NCBI GenBank assembly: GCA_038329845.1
Contig: JBBQNJ010000064.1
Coordinates: 1 to 30,311, forward strand
Origin: JBBQNJ01 sp038329845
Lineage (GTDB): Bacteria > Planctomycetota > Phycisphaerae > Tepidisphaerales > Tepidisphaeraceae
Direction of reading: 5' to 3'
Length of the DNA: 30,311 bases
In this document: positions 24,321 to 30,311 of the stretch, one piece after another
Numbering within the stretch: the stretch's first letter is position 1
Layout of the letters: each line of letters begins with the position of its first letter
Notes under the pieces: generated by a model
What the model was told of the DNA's origin: nothing
What the model saw: the letters and a program-made list of their open reading frames with translations, nothing else
Databases searched by the model: none
Made by a program: the position numbers and the translations under genes

Positions 24321-24479
24321 ATGGGTGCTGAAGATACCGCTGCCGGGAAAGCCAAACAGGTCAAGGGAAAAGCCAACGAAGTCGCGGGTGCTGTGAAAGG
24401 CGATACCGGACAGGAGATCAAGGGCAAAGTTCAGAAGGCCGTTGGAAAAGTCCAGGAGAAGATCGGGAAGAATACGTAG
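24321..24479 (+). CDS. CsbD-like stress protein
   Basis: A 52-residue protein made almost only of Lys, Gly, Ala and Glu/Gln in helical repeats (AAGKAKQVKGKANEVAGAVKG, where GKAKQVKGKANEVAG is typical of CsbD). CsbD family members are small, abundant, general-stress-induced proteins of unknown biochemical role. CCGGAG lies ahead of the ATG. The gene has its own short leader with a hairpin and ends in TAG. Confidence 0.88.
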   Translation: MGAEDTAAGKAKQVKGKANEVAGAVKGDTGQEIKGKVQKAVGKVQEKIGKNT

Positions 24480-24499
24480 CCTCGTTCTTCTTGCGAGGC
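24479..24499 (+). terminator. Stem-loop after the CsbD-like gene
   Basis: GCCTCG (24479-24484) pairs perfectly with CGAGGC (24494-24499) around a nine-base loop beginning TTCTTCTT. No T-run follows the stem, so an intrinsic terminator is only possible. Confidence 0.4.
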
Positions 24500-24573
24500 A
24501 GGCCACTGGCGTCGATCGCTTTGACCAGCATCAGGTGCCGAGTCGAGATATCCACTCGTCGCATTGCCGCGCG

Positions 24574-24942
24574 AACGTGTTGGCCGAAGAATTGCGGGCG
24601 GAGAATCGCTATCAGGATTATCTCTATCTGCACGGTTTTGGCGTGGAGAGCGCAGAGGCGCTTGCGGAGATGTGGCACAAGCGGATGCGGATGGAATTGG
24701 GTTTTGCCAATGAGGATGCGGCGGATGTTCGCAAGTTTTTCCAGCAGGGCTATCGCGGCAGCCGCTACAGTTTCGGCTACCCCGCCTGCCCGAATCTGGA
24801 AGACCGCGCGAAGATCGCCGAGCTGTTGCACCCCGATGAAATCGGCGTGGCGCTCAGCGAAAACTATATGCTCGTCCCCGAGCAATCGACCGATGCGATG
24901 GTGGTGCATCATGCGCGGGCCAAGTATCTTGATGTGGATTGA
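24574..24942 (+). pseudogene. metH: 3' fragment of metH (activation domain only)
   Basis: From about 24574 an open frame gives ANVLAEELRAENRYQDYLYL, then HGFGVESAEALAEMWHKRMR and QGYRGSRYSFGYPACPNLED, then SENYMLVPEQSTDAMVVHHARAKYL before the stop at 24940-24942. This is the C-terminal reactivation domain of cobalamin-dependent methionine synthase, whose AdoMet-binding stretch R-G-x-R-x-x-x-G-Y-x-A-C-P is seen. The full enzyme is more than 1000 residues; here only about 120 remain and no Zn/homocysteine, folate or B12 domain is present. Homology stops abruptly at the 5' side, just after the CsbD-like gene. It has no ribosome site; a GTG at 24577 could in principle start it. Most likely it is a remnant of a recombination or of a lost gene. 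Confidence 0.85.
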
Positions 24943-24993
24943 AAAAGATGGCACTGGAGACGTGCCGGGGCATGATGCGTTGAAGCTTACTGC

Positions 24994-25022
24994 ATGACAT
25001 CATTGTATCAACCGGCTATCAG
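24994..25022 (+). promoter_or_regulatory. Sigma-70 promoter of the vapBC pair, probably leaderless
   Basis: ATGACA at 24994-24999, 17 bases, TATCAG at 25017-25022. The -35 box matches five of six and the -10 box four of six. Only seven bases separate the -10 box from the ATG at 25030, so transcription would start at or next to the start codon. Confidence 0.55.
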
Positions 25023-25029
25023 CGTTGAT

Positions 25030-25296
25030 ATGCCTACCACCCTCACCCTGGATGATGATGTGGCCGCGATGCTCTAGCGCACGCGGGCTGAATCGTCGGT
25101 GGACTTCAAGGAACTGGTCAATGACCTGCTTCGGGCGGGACTGAAGCAGCGGCACCAACCCAAGCCCCCCAATCCCCCCACGCCCCGGACCCGTCGGTAC
25201 CGCACCCAGTCGACGAATGCAGGCGCGTGTCTGGTCGACTCGATTGCCAACATTCAAAGCGTGCTTGAACGCGTCGAAGGGCCGTTGACGAGATGA
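25030..25296 (+). pseudogene. VapB-like antitoxin with an in-frame TAG
   Basis: From ATG 25030 the frame reads MPTTLTLDDDVAAML, then TAG at 25075-25077, then a continuous open frame RTRAESSVDFKELVNDLLRAGLKQR to the stop at 25294-25296. Joined, it is 88 residues. The start is a ribbon-helix-helix DNA-binding part (the TLTLDDDVAAML strand and helix, then the SVDFKELVNDLLRAGL helix). The stop falls between strand and first helix at a place usually filled by a polar residue such as Glu or Gln, one base away from CAG or GAG. The C-terminal toxin-binding part would survive as a protein if translation restarts at GTG 25099. Since the toxin behind it is intact, either restart, readthrough, or a silent toxin is needed. 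It ends in ATGA overlapping the toxin. Confidence 0.75.
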
Positions 25297-25727
25297 TCCT
25301 AATCGACGCCAATCTACTACTGTATGCCAGAATCTCATTATTCGCCGAACATAAGGTGGCGCGGGAATGGTTGGATGAAAAACTCAACGGCCGGGCGCCG
25401 GTGGGCATCCCTTGGCAATCGCTTACAGCATTCCTGCGCATCTCCATCAACCCGCGCGTGTTTACAAAACCACTTTCACCCGCCAAGGCGTGGAAGCAGG
25501 TCGAAGACTGGCTCGGCTGTGAGCCCGCGTGGACGCCCACACCCACGGAACAACACGCACGCGAGCTGGGCGAAATCGTAACCCGCACGTCGATGACCCC
25601 CAACCTGATCGGCGACGCCCACCTGGCCGCCTTGGCGATCGAGCACGGGCTTACGCTGTGCAGTGCCGACAGCGACTTCTCCCAGTTTTCCGCCTTGCGG
25701 TGGGTCAACCGACTAGCGACGAAGTGA
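25293..25727 (+). CDS. vapC: VapC-type PIN-domain toxin
   Basis: A 144-residue PIN ribonuclease. The active-site acids are in place: D in MILIDANLLLYA, E/Q position near WQSLTAFLRI (family usually has Glu here; Q-x-L-T seen), D in LIGDAHLAALAIEHGL and D in LCSADSDFSQF. VapC toxins cut tRNA or rRNA and are held in check by VapB. The ATG overlaps the antitoxin frame in ATGA, so translation is coupled. The second acidic residue needs checking: at the usual E position the chain reads S-L-T, with no Glu, which could weaken catalysis. It is convergent with argH, six bases apart. Confidence 0.87.
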   Translation: MILIDANLLLYARISLFAEHKVAREWLDEKLNGRAPVGIPWQSLTAFLRISINPRVFTKPLSPAKAWKQVEDWLGCEPAWTPTPTEQHARELGEIVTRTSMTPNLIGDAHLAALAIEHGLTLCSADSDFSQFSALRWVNRLATK

Positions 25728-25733
25728 ACGACA

Positions 25734-27179
25734 TCAAACCCCTAGCCGCTCTTTCCACGCCTTCAACTGCTCCTCGAACGGTTTCCCACCCGCCGCGCCC
25801 GCGCTTTGATATCGCTTCACGACGTTGTGTGCGCCGAGGCAGGTGTAGACGTCGTCAGTGACTTGCACGATTGCGGATTGAGAAGTCGCGGACGTCATGG
25901 ATGATTCGATCACCTCGTTAAACGCATCCACGCTCAGTTGCGCCAGCGCGTGCTTTCCTTCCTTCTCGCAGCGCGCCACAAGCGTGCCCACGATGTGGTG
26001 GGCGGTGCGGAAGGGGATGCCCTGCGTCACTAGATACTCGGCGAGACTGGTCGCATCGAGAAAGCCTTTATTCAGCGTCGGCTCGATCCGTTCTTTGTCG
26101 TAGCTCGCGCTGTTCACGATCGCCGCCGCCATGGTTAGACACGACGATACCGTGTCGTACGCGCGGAAGACGATGCGTTTGTCTTCCTGCAGGTCGCGGT
26201 TGTAGCCGATGGGTAGGCCCTTGAGGATCGTCATCAGCGCGAACAGATCGCCGTAGACGTTCCCGCACCGGCCGCGGATCAGCTCCAGCATGTCCGGGTT
26301 CCGCTTCTGCGGCATCATCGAACTGCTGGTGGTGTACCGGTCGGCGATCTTGATGAAGCCGAACTCGGTGGTCATGTAAATGATCCACTGCTCGGCCCAG
26401 CGGGAGAGGTGCTGGGCGATCATGGCGCAGGCGTAGAGGAAATCGCAGGCGGCGTCGCGGGTGGCGGTGTGGTCGATGCTGCTGCGCGGGCCATTACGAA
26501 ATCCCAAGGTTTTAGCCGTCATCGACGGGTCCAGTGGCAATGAGGATCCCGCGATGGCCCCGCTGCCCAGGGGGCAGGTTTCCAGCGTACTGGTGGACAA
26601 GCCGCTCACCAGCCGGCGCTTGTCGCGCCACAGCATCGAACACCACGCCATCGCCTCGGCGGCGGCGGTGATCGGCTGGGCCCGCTGCATGTGCGTGAAC
26701 GACGGCATGACCACATCCACGCTGCGCTCGGCCAGCAGGACGAACGCCCGGCACAGGTCGGTGGCCTGCGCGTCTAGCGTCACCGACGCCTCGCGCAACC
26801 ACAGCGCCAAGTCCGTCGCCACCTGATCATTCCTGCTCCGCCCCGTGTGCAGTTTCCGCCCTGGCTCGCCGATGCGTTCGGTCAGGGCGCTTTCCACGCA
26901 CATATGGATGTCTTCCAGCTCCGGCTTGAACCCCGCCCACTTCGGGCCGTCTTTATCGATCTCGGCCTCGATCTCTTTCAGCCCCGCCACGATCGCGCCC
27001 AGGTCGGCGTCGGTGATGAGCTTTACTTTCGCCAGCATCGTCGCATGGGCGATGCTGCCAGCCACGTCCACCTTGTACAGTCGCCAGTCATAGCTCATCG
27101 ATTCGACGAACGTCTGCGCAATCGCATCCGTCGCCTCGCCGATCCGCGCCTGCCATGATTTTTCCGATTTTTCCGACAT
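25734..27179 (-). CDS. argH: Argininosuccinate lyase
   Basis: A 481-residue argininosuccinate lyase, last step of arginine biosynthesis (argininosuccinate to arginine and fumarate). Family parts seen are HTGRSRNDQVATDLALWLRE, then THMQRAQPITAAAEAMAW and the signature SSSMMPQKRNPD at residues 285-296, which carries the catalytic Ser loop. The length is normal and no damage is seen. The start ATG at 27179 is placed by homology to MSEKS of the nearby partial copy and has a -10 box six bases upstream, so a leaderless mRNA is likely. Other arg genes are not in the window, so it stands alone. It lies between a vapBC pair and a duplicated fragment of its own 5' end. Confidence 0.96.
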   Translation of the reverse strand: MSEKSEKSWQARIGEATDAIAQTFVESMSYDWRLYKVDVAGSIAHATMLAKVKLITDADLGAIVAGLKEIEAEIDKDGPKWAGFKPELEDIHMCVESALTERIGEPGRKLHTGRSRNDQVATDLALWLREASVTLDAQATDLCRAFVLLAERSVDVVMPSFTHMQRAQPITAAAEAMAWCSMLWRDKRRLVSGLSTSTLETCPLGSGAIAGSSLPLDPSMTAKTLGFRNGPRSSIDHTATRDAACDFLYACAMIAQHLSRWAEQWIIYMTTEFGFIKIADRYTTSSSMMPQKRNPDMLELIRGRCGNVYGDLFALMTILKGLPIGYNRDLQEDKRIVFRAYDTVSSCLTMAAAIVNSASYDKERIEPTLNKGFLDATSLAEYLVTQGIPFRTAHHIVGTLVARCEKEGKHALAQLSVDAFNEVIESSMTSATSQSAIVQVTDDVYTCLGAHNVVKRYQSAGAAGGKPFEEQLKAWKERLGV

Positions 27180-27185
27180 TCCCCG

Positions 27186-27191
27186 ATGATA
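27186..27191 (-). promoter_or_regulatory. -10 box of argH six bases before the ATG
   Basis: On the minus strand TATCAT lies six bases before the argH ATG. A weak -35-like hexamer TGTCCG is 17 bases further upstream and is the same in the partial argH copy, where the -10 reads TATAAT. The spacing implies a transcript starting at or very near the start codon. Confidence 0.55.
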
Positions 27192-27312
27192 AAGCGGATG
27201 AGGGCATTCGGACAGGCTCAGGGGATCTCTTCAATCTCGAACTTTATGACGGAGTCCGGCTTTCGGATGGACGAGGAACCGAGGGATGTGCAAATCGCCG
27301 CCGCCGCCAAGA

Positions 27313-27390
27313 GGAGATGCGAAGGGGTCGGGAGTCTTCGACTGCGATCCTAACTCCGCAGGGATGAAGACTCCCGACCCCTTCGGCGCT
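27313..27390. repeat. 78-bp palindromic element, copy 1
   Basis: A 78-base element, identical base for base to the copy at 29942-30019. Its core is a perfect 20-bp inverted repeat: the left arm is at 27320-27339 and the right arm at 27366-27385 (CGAAGGGGTCGGGAGTCTTC and its complement). The 26-base loop holds a further CTGCG/CGCAG pair. It abuts the 3' cut of the partial argH copy exactly. It looks like a small non-autonomous mobile or REP-like unit; it could also act as a strong transcription barrier on either strand. Confidence 0.85.
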
Positions 27391-27496
27391 TGTAAATCCG
27401 GCGGTCATACGAGATCGACTCCACAAATTTTTGAGCGACCGCATCCGTCGCCTCGCCAATCCGCGCCTGCCATGACTTCTAAGATTTTTCCGACAT
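27391..27496 (-). pseudogene. argH: Truncated duplicate of the argH 5' end
   Basis: On the minus strand from ATG 27496 the frame reads MSEKS, then TAG at codon 6, then KSWQARIGEATDAVAQKF and VESISYDRRIYK, closely matching the first 36 residues of argH (argH has MSEKSEKSWQARIG, then FVESMSYDWRLYK). It ends exactly where the 78-bp element begins. The duplication also covers bases upstream of the start: about 27403-27534 corresponds to 27086-27216, including the promoter region. So one argH copy is complete and the other was cut and has decayed. Confidence 0.85.
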
Positions 27497-27587
27497 TCCC
27501 CGATTATAATGCGGATGGGGGTCGTCGGACAGGACGGACGAAGTGCTCCGCGAGTATCTCACCGATCTATCGACTCGACTTGTCTCT

Positions 27588-27596
27588 TGCTATCAT
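27588..27596 (+). promoter_or_regulatory. Extended -10 box of hicB six bases before the ATG
   Basis: TGCTATCAT at 27588-27596 is an extended -10 (TG-N-TATCAT). Six bases follow before ATG 27603, so a leaderless transcript is likely. No convincing -35 box is needed or seen with this kind of promoter. Confidence 0.5.
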
Positions 27597-27602
27597 TCGG
27601 AC

Positions 27603-27824
27603 ATGCAATACACGGCGATATTCGAGGTGGAACCCGACGGCGGATATCACGCCTCCTGCCCGTCCCTGCCCGGCTGCCACTCCGAAGGCGACACGCTCGA
27701 CGAAGCCGTCGCAAACTTGCGGGAAGCGATCGCGGTCTACCTCGAAAGCCTGCAAGCTCACGGCGAATCGTTTCCGGTTGAAGACATCCTCATCAAGCCG
27801 CTCGACATCGCCGTCCCCGCATAA
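27603..27824 (+). CDS. hicB: HicB-like antitoxin
   Basis: A 73-residue partial-RNase H-fold HicB domain: YTAIFEVEPDGGYHASCPSL, then PGCHSEGDTLDEAVANLREAIAVYLE. This is the classic HicB pattern Y-x-x-x-x-x-x-x-D/x-G-x-x-x-x-x-P-x-L-P-G-C. The C-terminal DNA-binding helix of some HicB proteins is absent. It precedes a HicA toxin after two bases, the reverse of the more common hicA-hicB order. Transcription probably starts near the ATG. HicB binds HicA and prevents mRNA cleavage. Confidence 0.9.
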   Translation: MQYTAIFEVEPDGGYHASCPSLPGCHSEGDTLDEAVANLREAIAVYLESLQAHGESFPVEDILIKPLDIAVPA

Positions 27825-27826
27825 CG

Positions 27827-28054
27827 ATGCCCCAGCCTCCCTCCATCCGCGCCCGCGAGGTCGTTCGCGTGGCTGAATCGATCGGCTTCGTCTTCGATCG
27901 CCAGAGGGGAAGTCACGCCGTCTACTTCCGTGAATCCGATCAGCGTCGCATCGTCATCCCGATGCACGGCTCTAAAGACCTCAAGCCCGGCACTCTTCGC
28001 GGTATCATTAACGATATGGGGATGAGCATCGACGCGTTCAACGCGTTGCGGTAG
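27827..28054 (+). CDS. hicA: HicA-like toxin
   Basis: A 75-residue HicA toxin with the double-stranded RNA-binding fold. The signature RQRGSHAVYF has the catalytic His of G-S-H, and PMHGSKDLKPGTLRGIINDMGMSIDAF matches the family C-terminus. HicA cleaves mRNA. It follows hicB by two bases and has no own ribosome site beyond the hicB end, so translation is likely coupled. The pair appears intact, unlike the other two toxin-antitoxin pairs of the window. Confidence 0.9.
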   Translation: MPQPPSIRAREVVRVAESIGFVFDRQRGSHAVYFRESDQRRIVIPMHGSKDLKPGTLRGIINDMGMSIDAFNALR

Positions 28055-28071
28055 TGCCCCCCCCGATGTTC

Positions 28072-28123
28072 CCCTTCGGCCGCGACCGGTATTCGACCGC
28101 CTGCCCTGAGCGCAGCCGAAGGG
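28072..28123. repeat. Imperfect palindrome with a widespread repeat motif
   Basis: CCCTTCGGC (28072-28080) pairs with GCCGAAGGG (28115-28123). The right half, CTGAGCGCAGCCGAAGGG, is a stretch seen repeatedly in many bacterial genomes and typical of dispersed palindromes. It lies in the gap after hicA, before the beta-propeller gene. Confidence 0.6.
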
Positions 28124-28318
28124 TCTTGATCCCCCGCTCTCCTCAACTCGGCCCAACTTTCACTCAACCGTGCTGGCGGATGGAGAGGGCGAGCATATAA
28201 TGGTGATCGACCGAAGCGACCAGCAGGACCAGCGGTGAGATCAATCGCGATCGAACGAAAGTATTGGACCTGTCCCGTTTTCAGTCTTCGTTAGTTGATT
28301 GAAGCAAGGAGTTGCGCA

Positions 28319-29803
28319 ATGACGATTCGCGTGAGAACTGCCGTGCTTTGCATCTTGGCATCGATCTCTTGCGTACTGACTTCCTGCGGGGAACCGGATC
28401 AGAAAGTGGGCGATTTCCTCGTTCAAGAAAAGACGGTGGGACCGGTTCTACGTGATGGCTGGATGATGATGAATGAAATAGCTAGCCCTGACGGCAAACA
28501 CTTCGCGTGCGTGGACGTCAGCGAAAACGCGAGGATGCGAGTCGTACTTGATGGCCAAGTGCAAAGGGAATTCGACGCGATCCTCTCGATGACCTATAGT
28601 TCTGACGGCAGTCATTTGGCGTACGTAGGGAAAGAGGCCAATGGCCATACGGTGATGCTTGATGGTCGTGTTGTCGGAACCATAGATGGGTTTGCCAACA
28701 AGCAACAAATGGGCCGAGATTTATCTCTCACCGTAAGCCCGGATGGGTCGCGGCTTGCTCTCCTTGCCTTTCAGAAAGGCAAGGTGGTCGTCGTTGAAGG
28801 CGACAAGCCGGGCCCTCAATTCGATCGAATTTCAAAGGTCAAGTTTTCGCCTGACGGGAAGCGATTGGCATATATTGGATCGAGGGACGGTAAATGGTTC
28901 GTGATCGTGGATGGGAATGAGAAAGAAGCCGAGGATCGCGTTGGTGATTTTATCCTATCCAAGGATGGAAAACACGTCGCCTACAGCGTGATCGTTCAGA
29001 ACGGGTGGGATTCTCTGACGATTGATGGAGTAACGCAACAAAAGTTCGGTGACATTGTTTCAGGGTCCCTACGATTTAGTCCGGATGGATCTCGCATCGG
29101 GTACATATCTGCTGCAGGTTCAGAATTCCGGTGTATTGTGGATGGACAACCGGTGTCTAACAAGTCAAGTGCTGGATTGAGCGACATCGAGTTTAGCAAT
29201 CATGGAGAACACGTTGCATATTTCTCTCTCTCGAAGCCGGTCCGTCAGGGAAGCGACGGAAAGGCCGTATTTGAGCCTGGTTCCGCCTCAGTTGTGATTG
29301 ATGGAACTGTAATCGCTGAGTTTGATGAGCTGAGAGTCGGTTCATTTTCATTCAGCAATGACGGACAGCATACGGCTTGGGCGGCACGCCGAGGTACCGA
29401 ATGGCGCGTATACGTCGATCAGAAGGCACAATCGCCATTCGCTGCCATTGGGGAGGGGGGAATCTACTTTAATTCCGAAGGAACTCGTGTCGCGTATTCG
29501 GCTCAGGGCGAGGACAAGAAGTGGCGGGTAGTAGTTGACGGAGTGCAGGGCGAGCCATTTGACGAGGTTAATGGAAAGTCGATTGTCTTTAGCGCTGAAG
29601 CCAAACACATTTCGTATATCGCGGACCGCGATGGAAAGTCGTCTGTCGTCGTGGATGGGAAAGTTGGGGCCGGCTACGATCAGTTGATGGGAAACGGGCC
29701 GCGATTTGCGGATGATGGCTCGCTCGAGTACCTAGCTTTTCGTGGCACACCAATGGCTAAGGCGTCGATGGTTCGGGTGAAATACAGGCCCGCAAAGCAA
29801 TAA
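28319..29803 (+). CDS. Beta-propeller lipoprotein (WD40-like/PD40-type repeats)
   Basis: A 494-residue exported lipoprotein. The leader MTIRVRTAVLCILASIS ends in the lipobox LTSC, so Cys24 or the near equivalent is the lipid site. The mature part is a run of about seven to nine repeats of the type SPDGKHFACVDVSENARMRVVL: a F-SPDG-x-x-x-A-Y strand (SPDGSRLALLAF, FSPDGKRLAYIG) followed by a strand ending in VVDG or VLDG (VIVDGNEKE, VVVDGKVG). That is the TolB/PD40 propeller pattern. No catalytic residues are seen, so it is probably a binding or scaffold protein. Codons are much richer in A and T than in neighbours, which suggests recent gain. AAGGAG precedes the ATG at the usual distance. It ends in TAA. 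Confidence 0.85.
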   Translation: MTIRVRTAVLCILASISCVLTSCGEPDQKVGDFLVQEKTVGPVLRDGWMMMNEIASPDGKHFACVDVSENARMRVVLDGQVQREFDAILSMTYSSDGSHLAYVGKEANGHTVMLDGRVVGTIDGFANKQQMGRDLSLTVSPDGSRLALLAFQKGKVVVVEGDKPGPQFDRISKVKFSPDGKRLAYIGSRDGKWFVIVDGNEKEAEDRVGDFILSKDGKHVAYSVIVQNGWDSLTIDGVTQQKFGDIVSGSLRFSPDGSRIGYISAAGSEFRCIVDGQPVSNKSSAGLSDIEFSNHGEHVAYFSLSKPVRQGSDGKAVFEPGSASVVIDGTVIAEFDELRVGSFSFSNDGQHTAWAARRGTEWRVYVDQKAQSPFAAIGEGGIYFNSEGTRVAYSAQGEDKKWRVVVDGVQGEPFDEVNGKSIVFSAEAKHISYIADRDGKSSVVVDGKVGAGYDQLMGNGPRFADDGSLEYLAFRGTPMAKASMVRVKYRPAKQ

Positions 29804-29820
29804 GGCGGATTAACATTTCA

Positions 29821-29857
29821 GGGGGGGGGGGAATGCCACGGGGGAATACCACGGGGA
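29821..29857 (+). repeat. G-run and short tandem repeats
   Basis: Eleven G residues at 29821-29831 are followed by imperfect 13-base repeats of the form GGGGAATRCCAC (the second ends near 29853) and GGGGACGCAG. Slippage of the G-run makes sequence error or length change likely here. Confidence 0.6.
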
Positions 29858-29941
29858 CGCAGCTAGTTTTCTCGGCGGGGATATTGGAGAAAAGGTGACA
29901 CTCACCATTGTTGTGTCGCAGACCGTTTGGTAAGCTGTGGC

Positions 29942-30019
29942 GGAGATGCGAAGGGGTCGGGAGTCTTCGACTGCGATCCTAACTCCGCAGGGATGAAGAC
30001 TCCCGACCCCTTCGGCGCT
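29942..30019. repeat. 78-bp palindromic element, copy 2
   Basis: Identical to 27313-27390 over all 78 bases, with the same orientation. Arms are at 29949-29968 and 29995-30014. Bases outside the 78 differ between the copies, so the element has sharp ends at GGAGATGC and GGCGCT. Confidence 0.9.
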
Positions 30020-30072
30020 CCGCCCCAATGTGGGAGGGGTGGAGGGGGAGCCGGTTGCGTTGTAGGCCGTGG

Positions 30073-30091
30073 CACGGGCTTCCAGCCCGTG
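30073..30091. repeat. CACGGGC hairpin, common planctomycete repeat
   Basis: CACGGGC (30073-30079) and GCCCGTG (30085-30091) form a perfect 7-bp stem with loop TTCCA. This motif is recurrent in planctomycete genomes and often shows up in false open frames as GTGFQPV. Confidence 0.6.
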
Positions 30092-30275
30092 GTCCCTCAA
30101 CCAACAGCCTCATTCAAGCACATGAGCAAGATGAAATACGCTGCGGAAACCGAAGAAGCATCCCCAACCCGCGTGGTTCTATCCCTTCTGATGCCGGTGA
30201 TTTGGGATTGAAAAACGGGACGTTTCTCATTCTTTTCCGCGAGCATCGCCGAGCGCCAGCGGGGAACGAAAAGGG

Positions 30276-30311
30276 GAAATCAACGTGTCGAAGGAAATCA
30301 GCGTGTCGAAG
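30276..30311 (+). repeat. 18-bp tandem direct repeat at the window edge
   Basis: GAAATCAACGTGTCGAAG (30276-30293) is followed by GAAATCAGCGTGTCGAAG (30294-30311), one base different. The array may continue past the edge, so its size and meaning cannot be judged here. Confidence 0.6.

Larger units (their letters stand above)
29804..30311. other. Non-coding, repeat-rich end of the window
   Basis: No convincing gene is seen in the last 500 bases on either strand. The stretch holds a G-run with short tandem repeats, the second 78-bp element, a common planctomycete hairpin and an 18-bp tandem repeat at the edge. Confidence 0.7.

Noticed and set aside
27286..27876. Protein-coding use of the 78-bp element (frames with KGSGVFDCDPN and SRPLRI)
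   Set aside because: The frames arise from the palindrome itself and do not extend into conserved sequence; the flanks differ between the two copies.

Overview
The window looks like a chromosomal piece of a high-GC Gram-negative bacterium, most likely a planctomycete of the Phycisphaerae type. This is inferred from the combination of flagellar rod, L-ring and P-ring genes, a pseudopilin with a prepilin leader, a PEP-CTERM protein, a XylR-like AraC regulator, and dispersed palindromes of the kind repeated in planctomycete genomes. No rRNA, tRNA or CRISPR array was found.

Layout. (1) 1-3533: the start of an unknown gene, a Spinster-like MFS transporter, an antitoxin/PIN-toxin pair whose toxin carries two stop codons, and a Fic protein. 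(2) 4069-17135: a flagellar cluster on one strand in the order [unknown repeat protein]-flgF-flgG-flgA-flgH-flgI-flgJ(N)-flgN-like-flgK-flgL-fliW-csrA-fliC. Two sites match the sigma-54 -24/-12 promoter, one before the first gene and one after flgL. The flagellin start is preceded by a small hairpin whose six-base loop contains GGA and the Shine-Dalgarno sequence. A second GGA-loop hairpin lies before csrA. Together these suggest a FliW-CsrA-flagellin feedback switch. (3) 17204-22893: a divergent XylR-like regulator facing a pseudopilin, a PEP-CTERM protein and a large secreted clan-A-like glycoside hydrolase. A pair of direct repeats 21 bp apart sits between the divergent genes. This looks like a small surface or carbohydrate locus. 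(4) 22978-24479: two tandem paralogous exported proteins and a CsbD-like protein. (5) 24574-30311: an accessory, decaying stretch with a metH 3' fragment, a vapBC pair with a stop codon in the antitoxin, intact argH, a truncated argH copy abutting a 78-bp palindromic element, a hicBA pair, a beta-propeller lipoprotein of different base composition, and a second identical copy of the 78-bp element.

The most interesting points are the flagellin leader hairpin with its fliW-csrA context; the coupled unknown protein with nine 15-bp repeats ahead of flgF; two toxin-antitoxin pairs each broken by stop codons in opposite partners; the argH duplication ended by a palindromic element; and promoter -10 boxes placed six or seven bases before the ATG of several genes, suggesting leaderless mRNAs. 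All functions are read from sequence only, without database searches.
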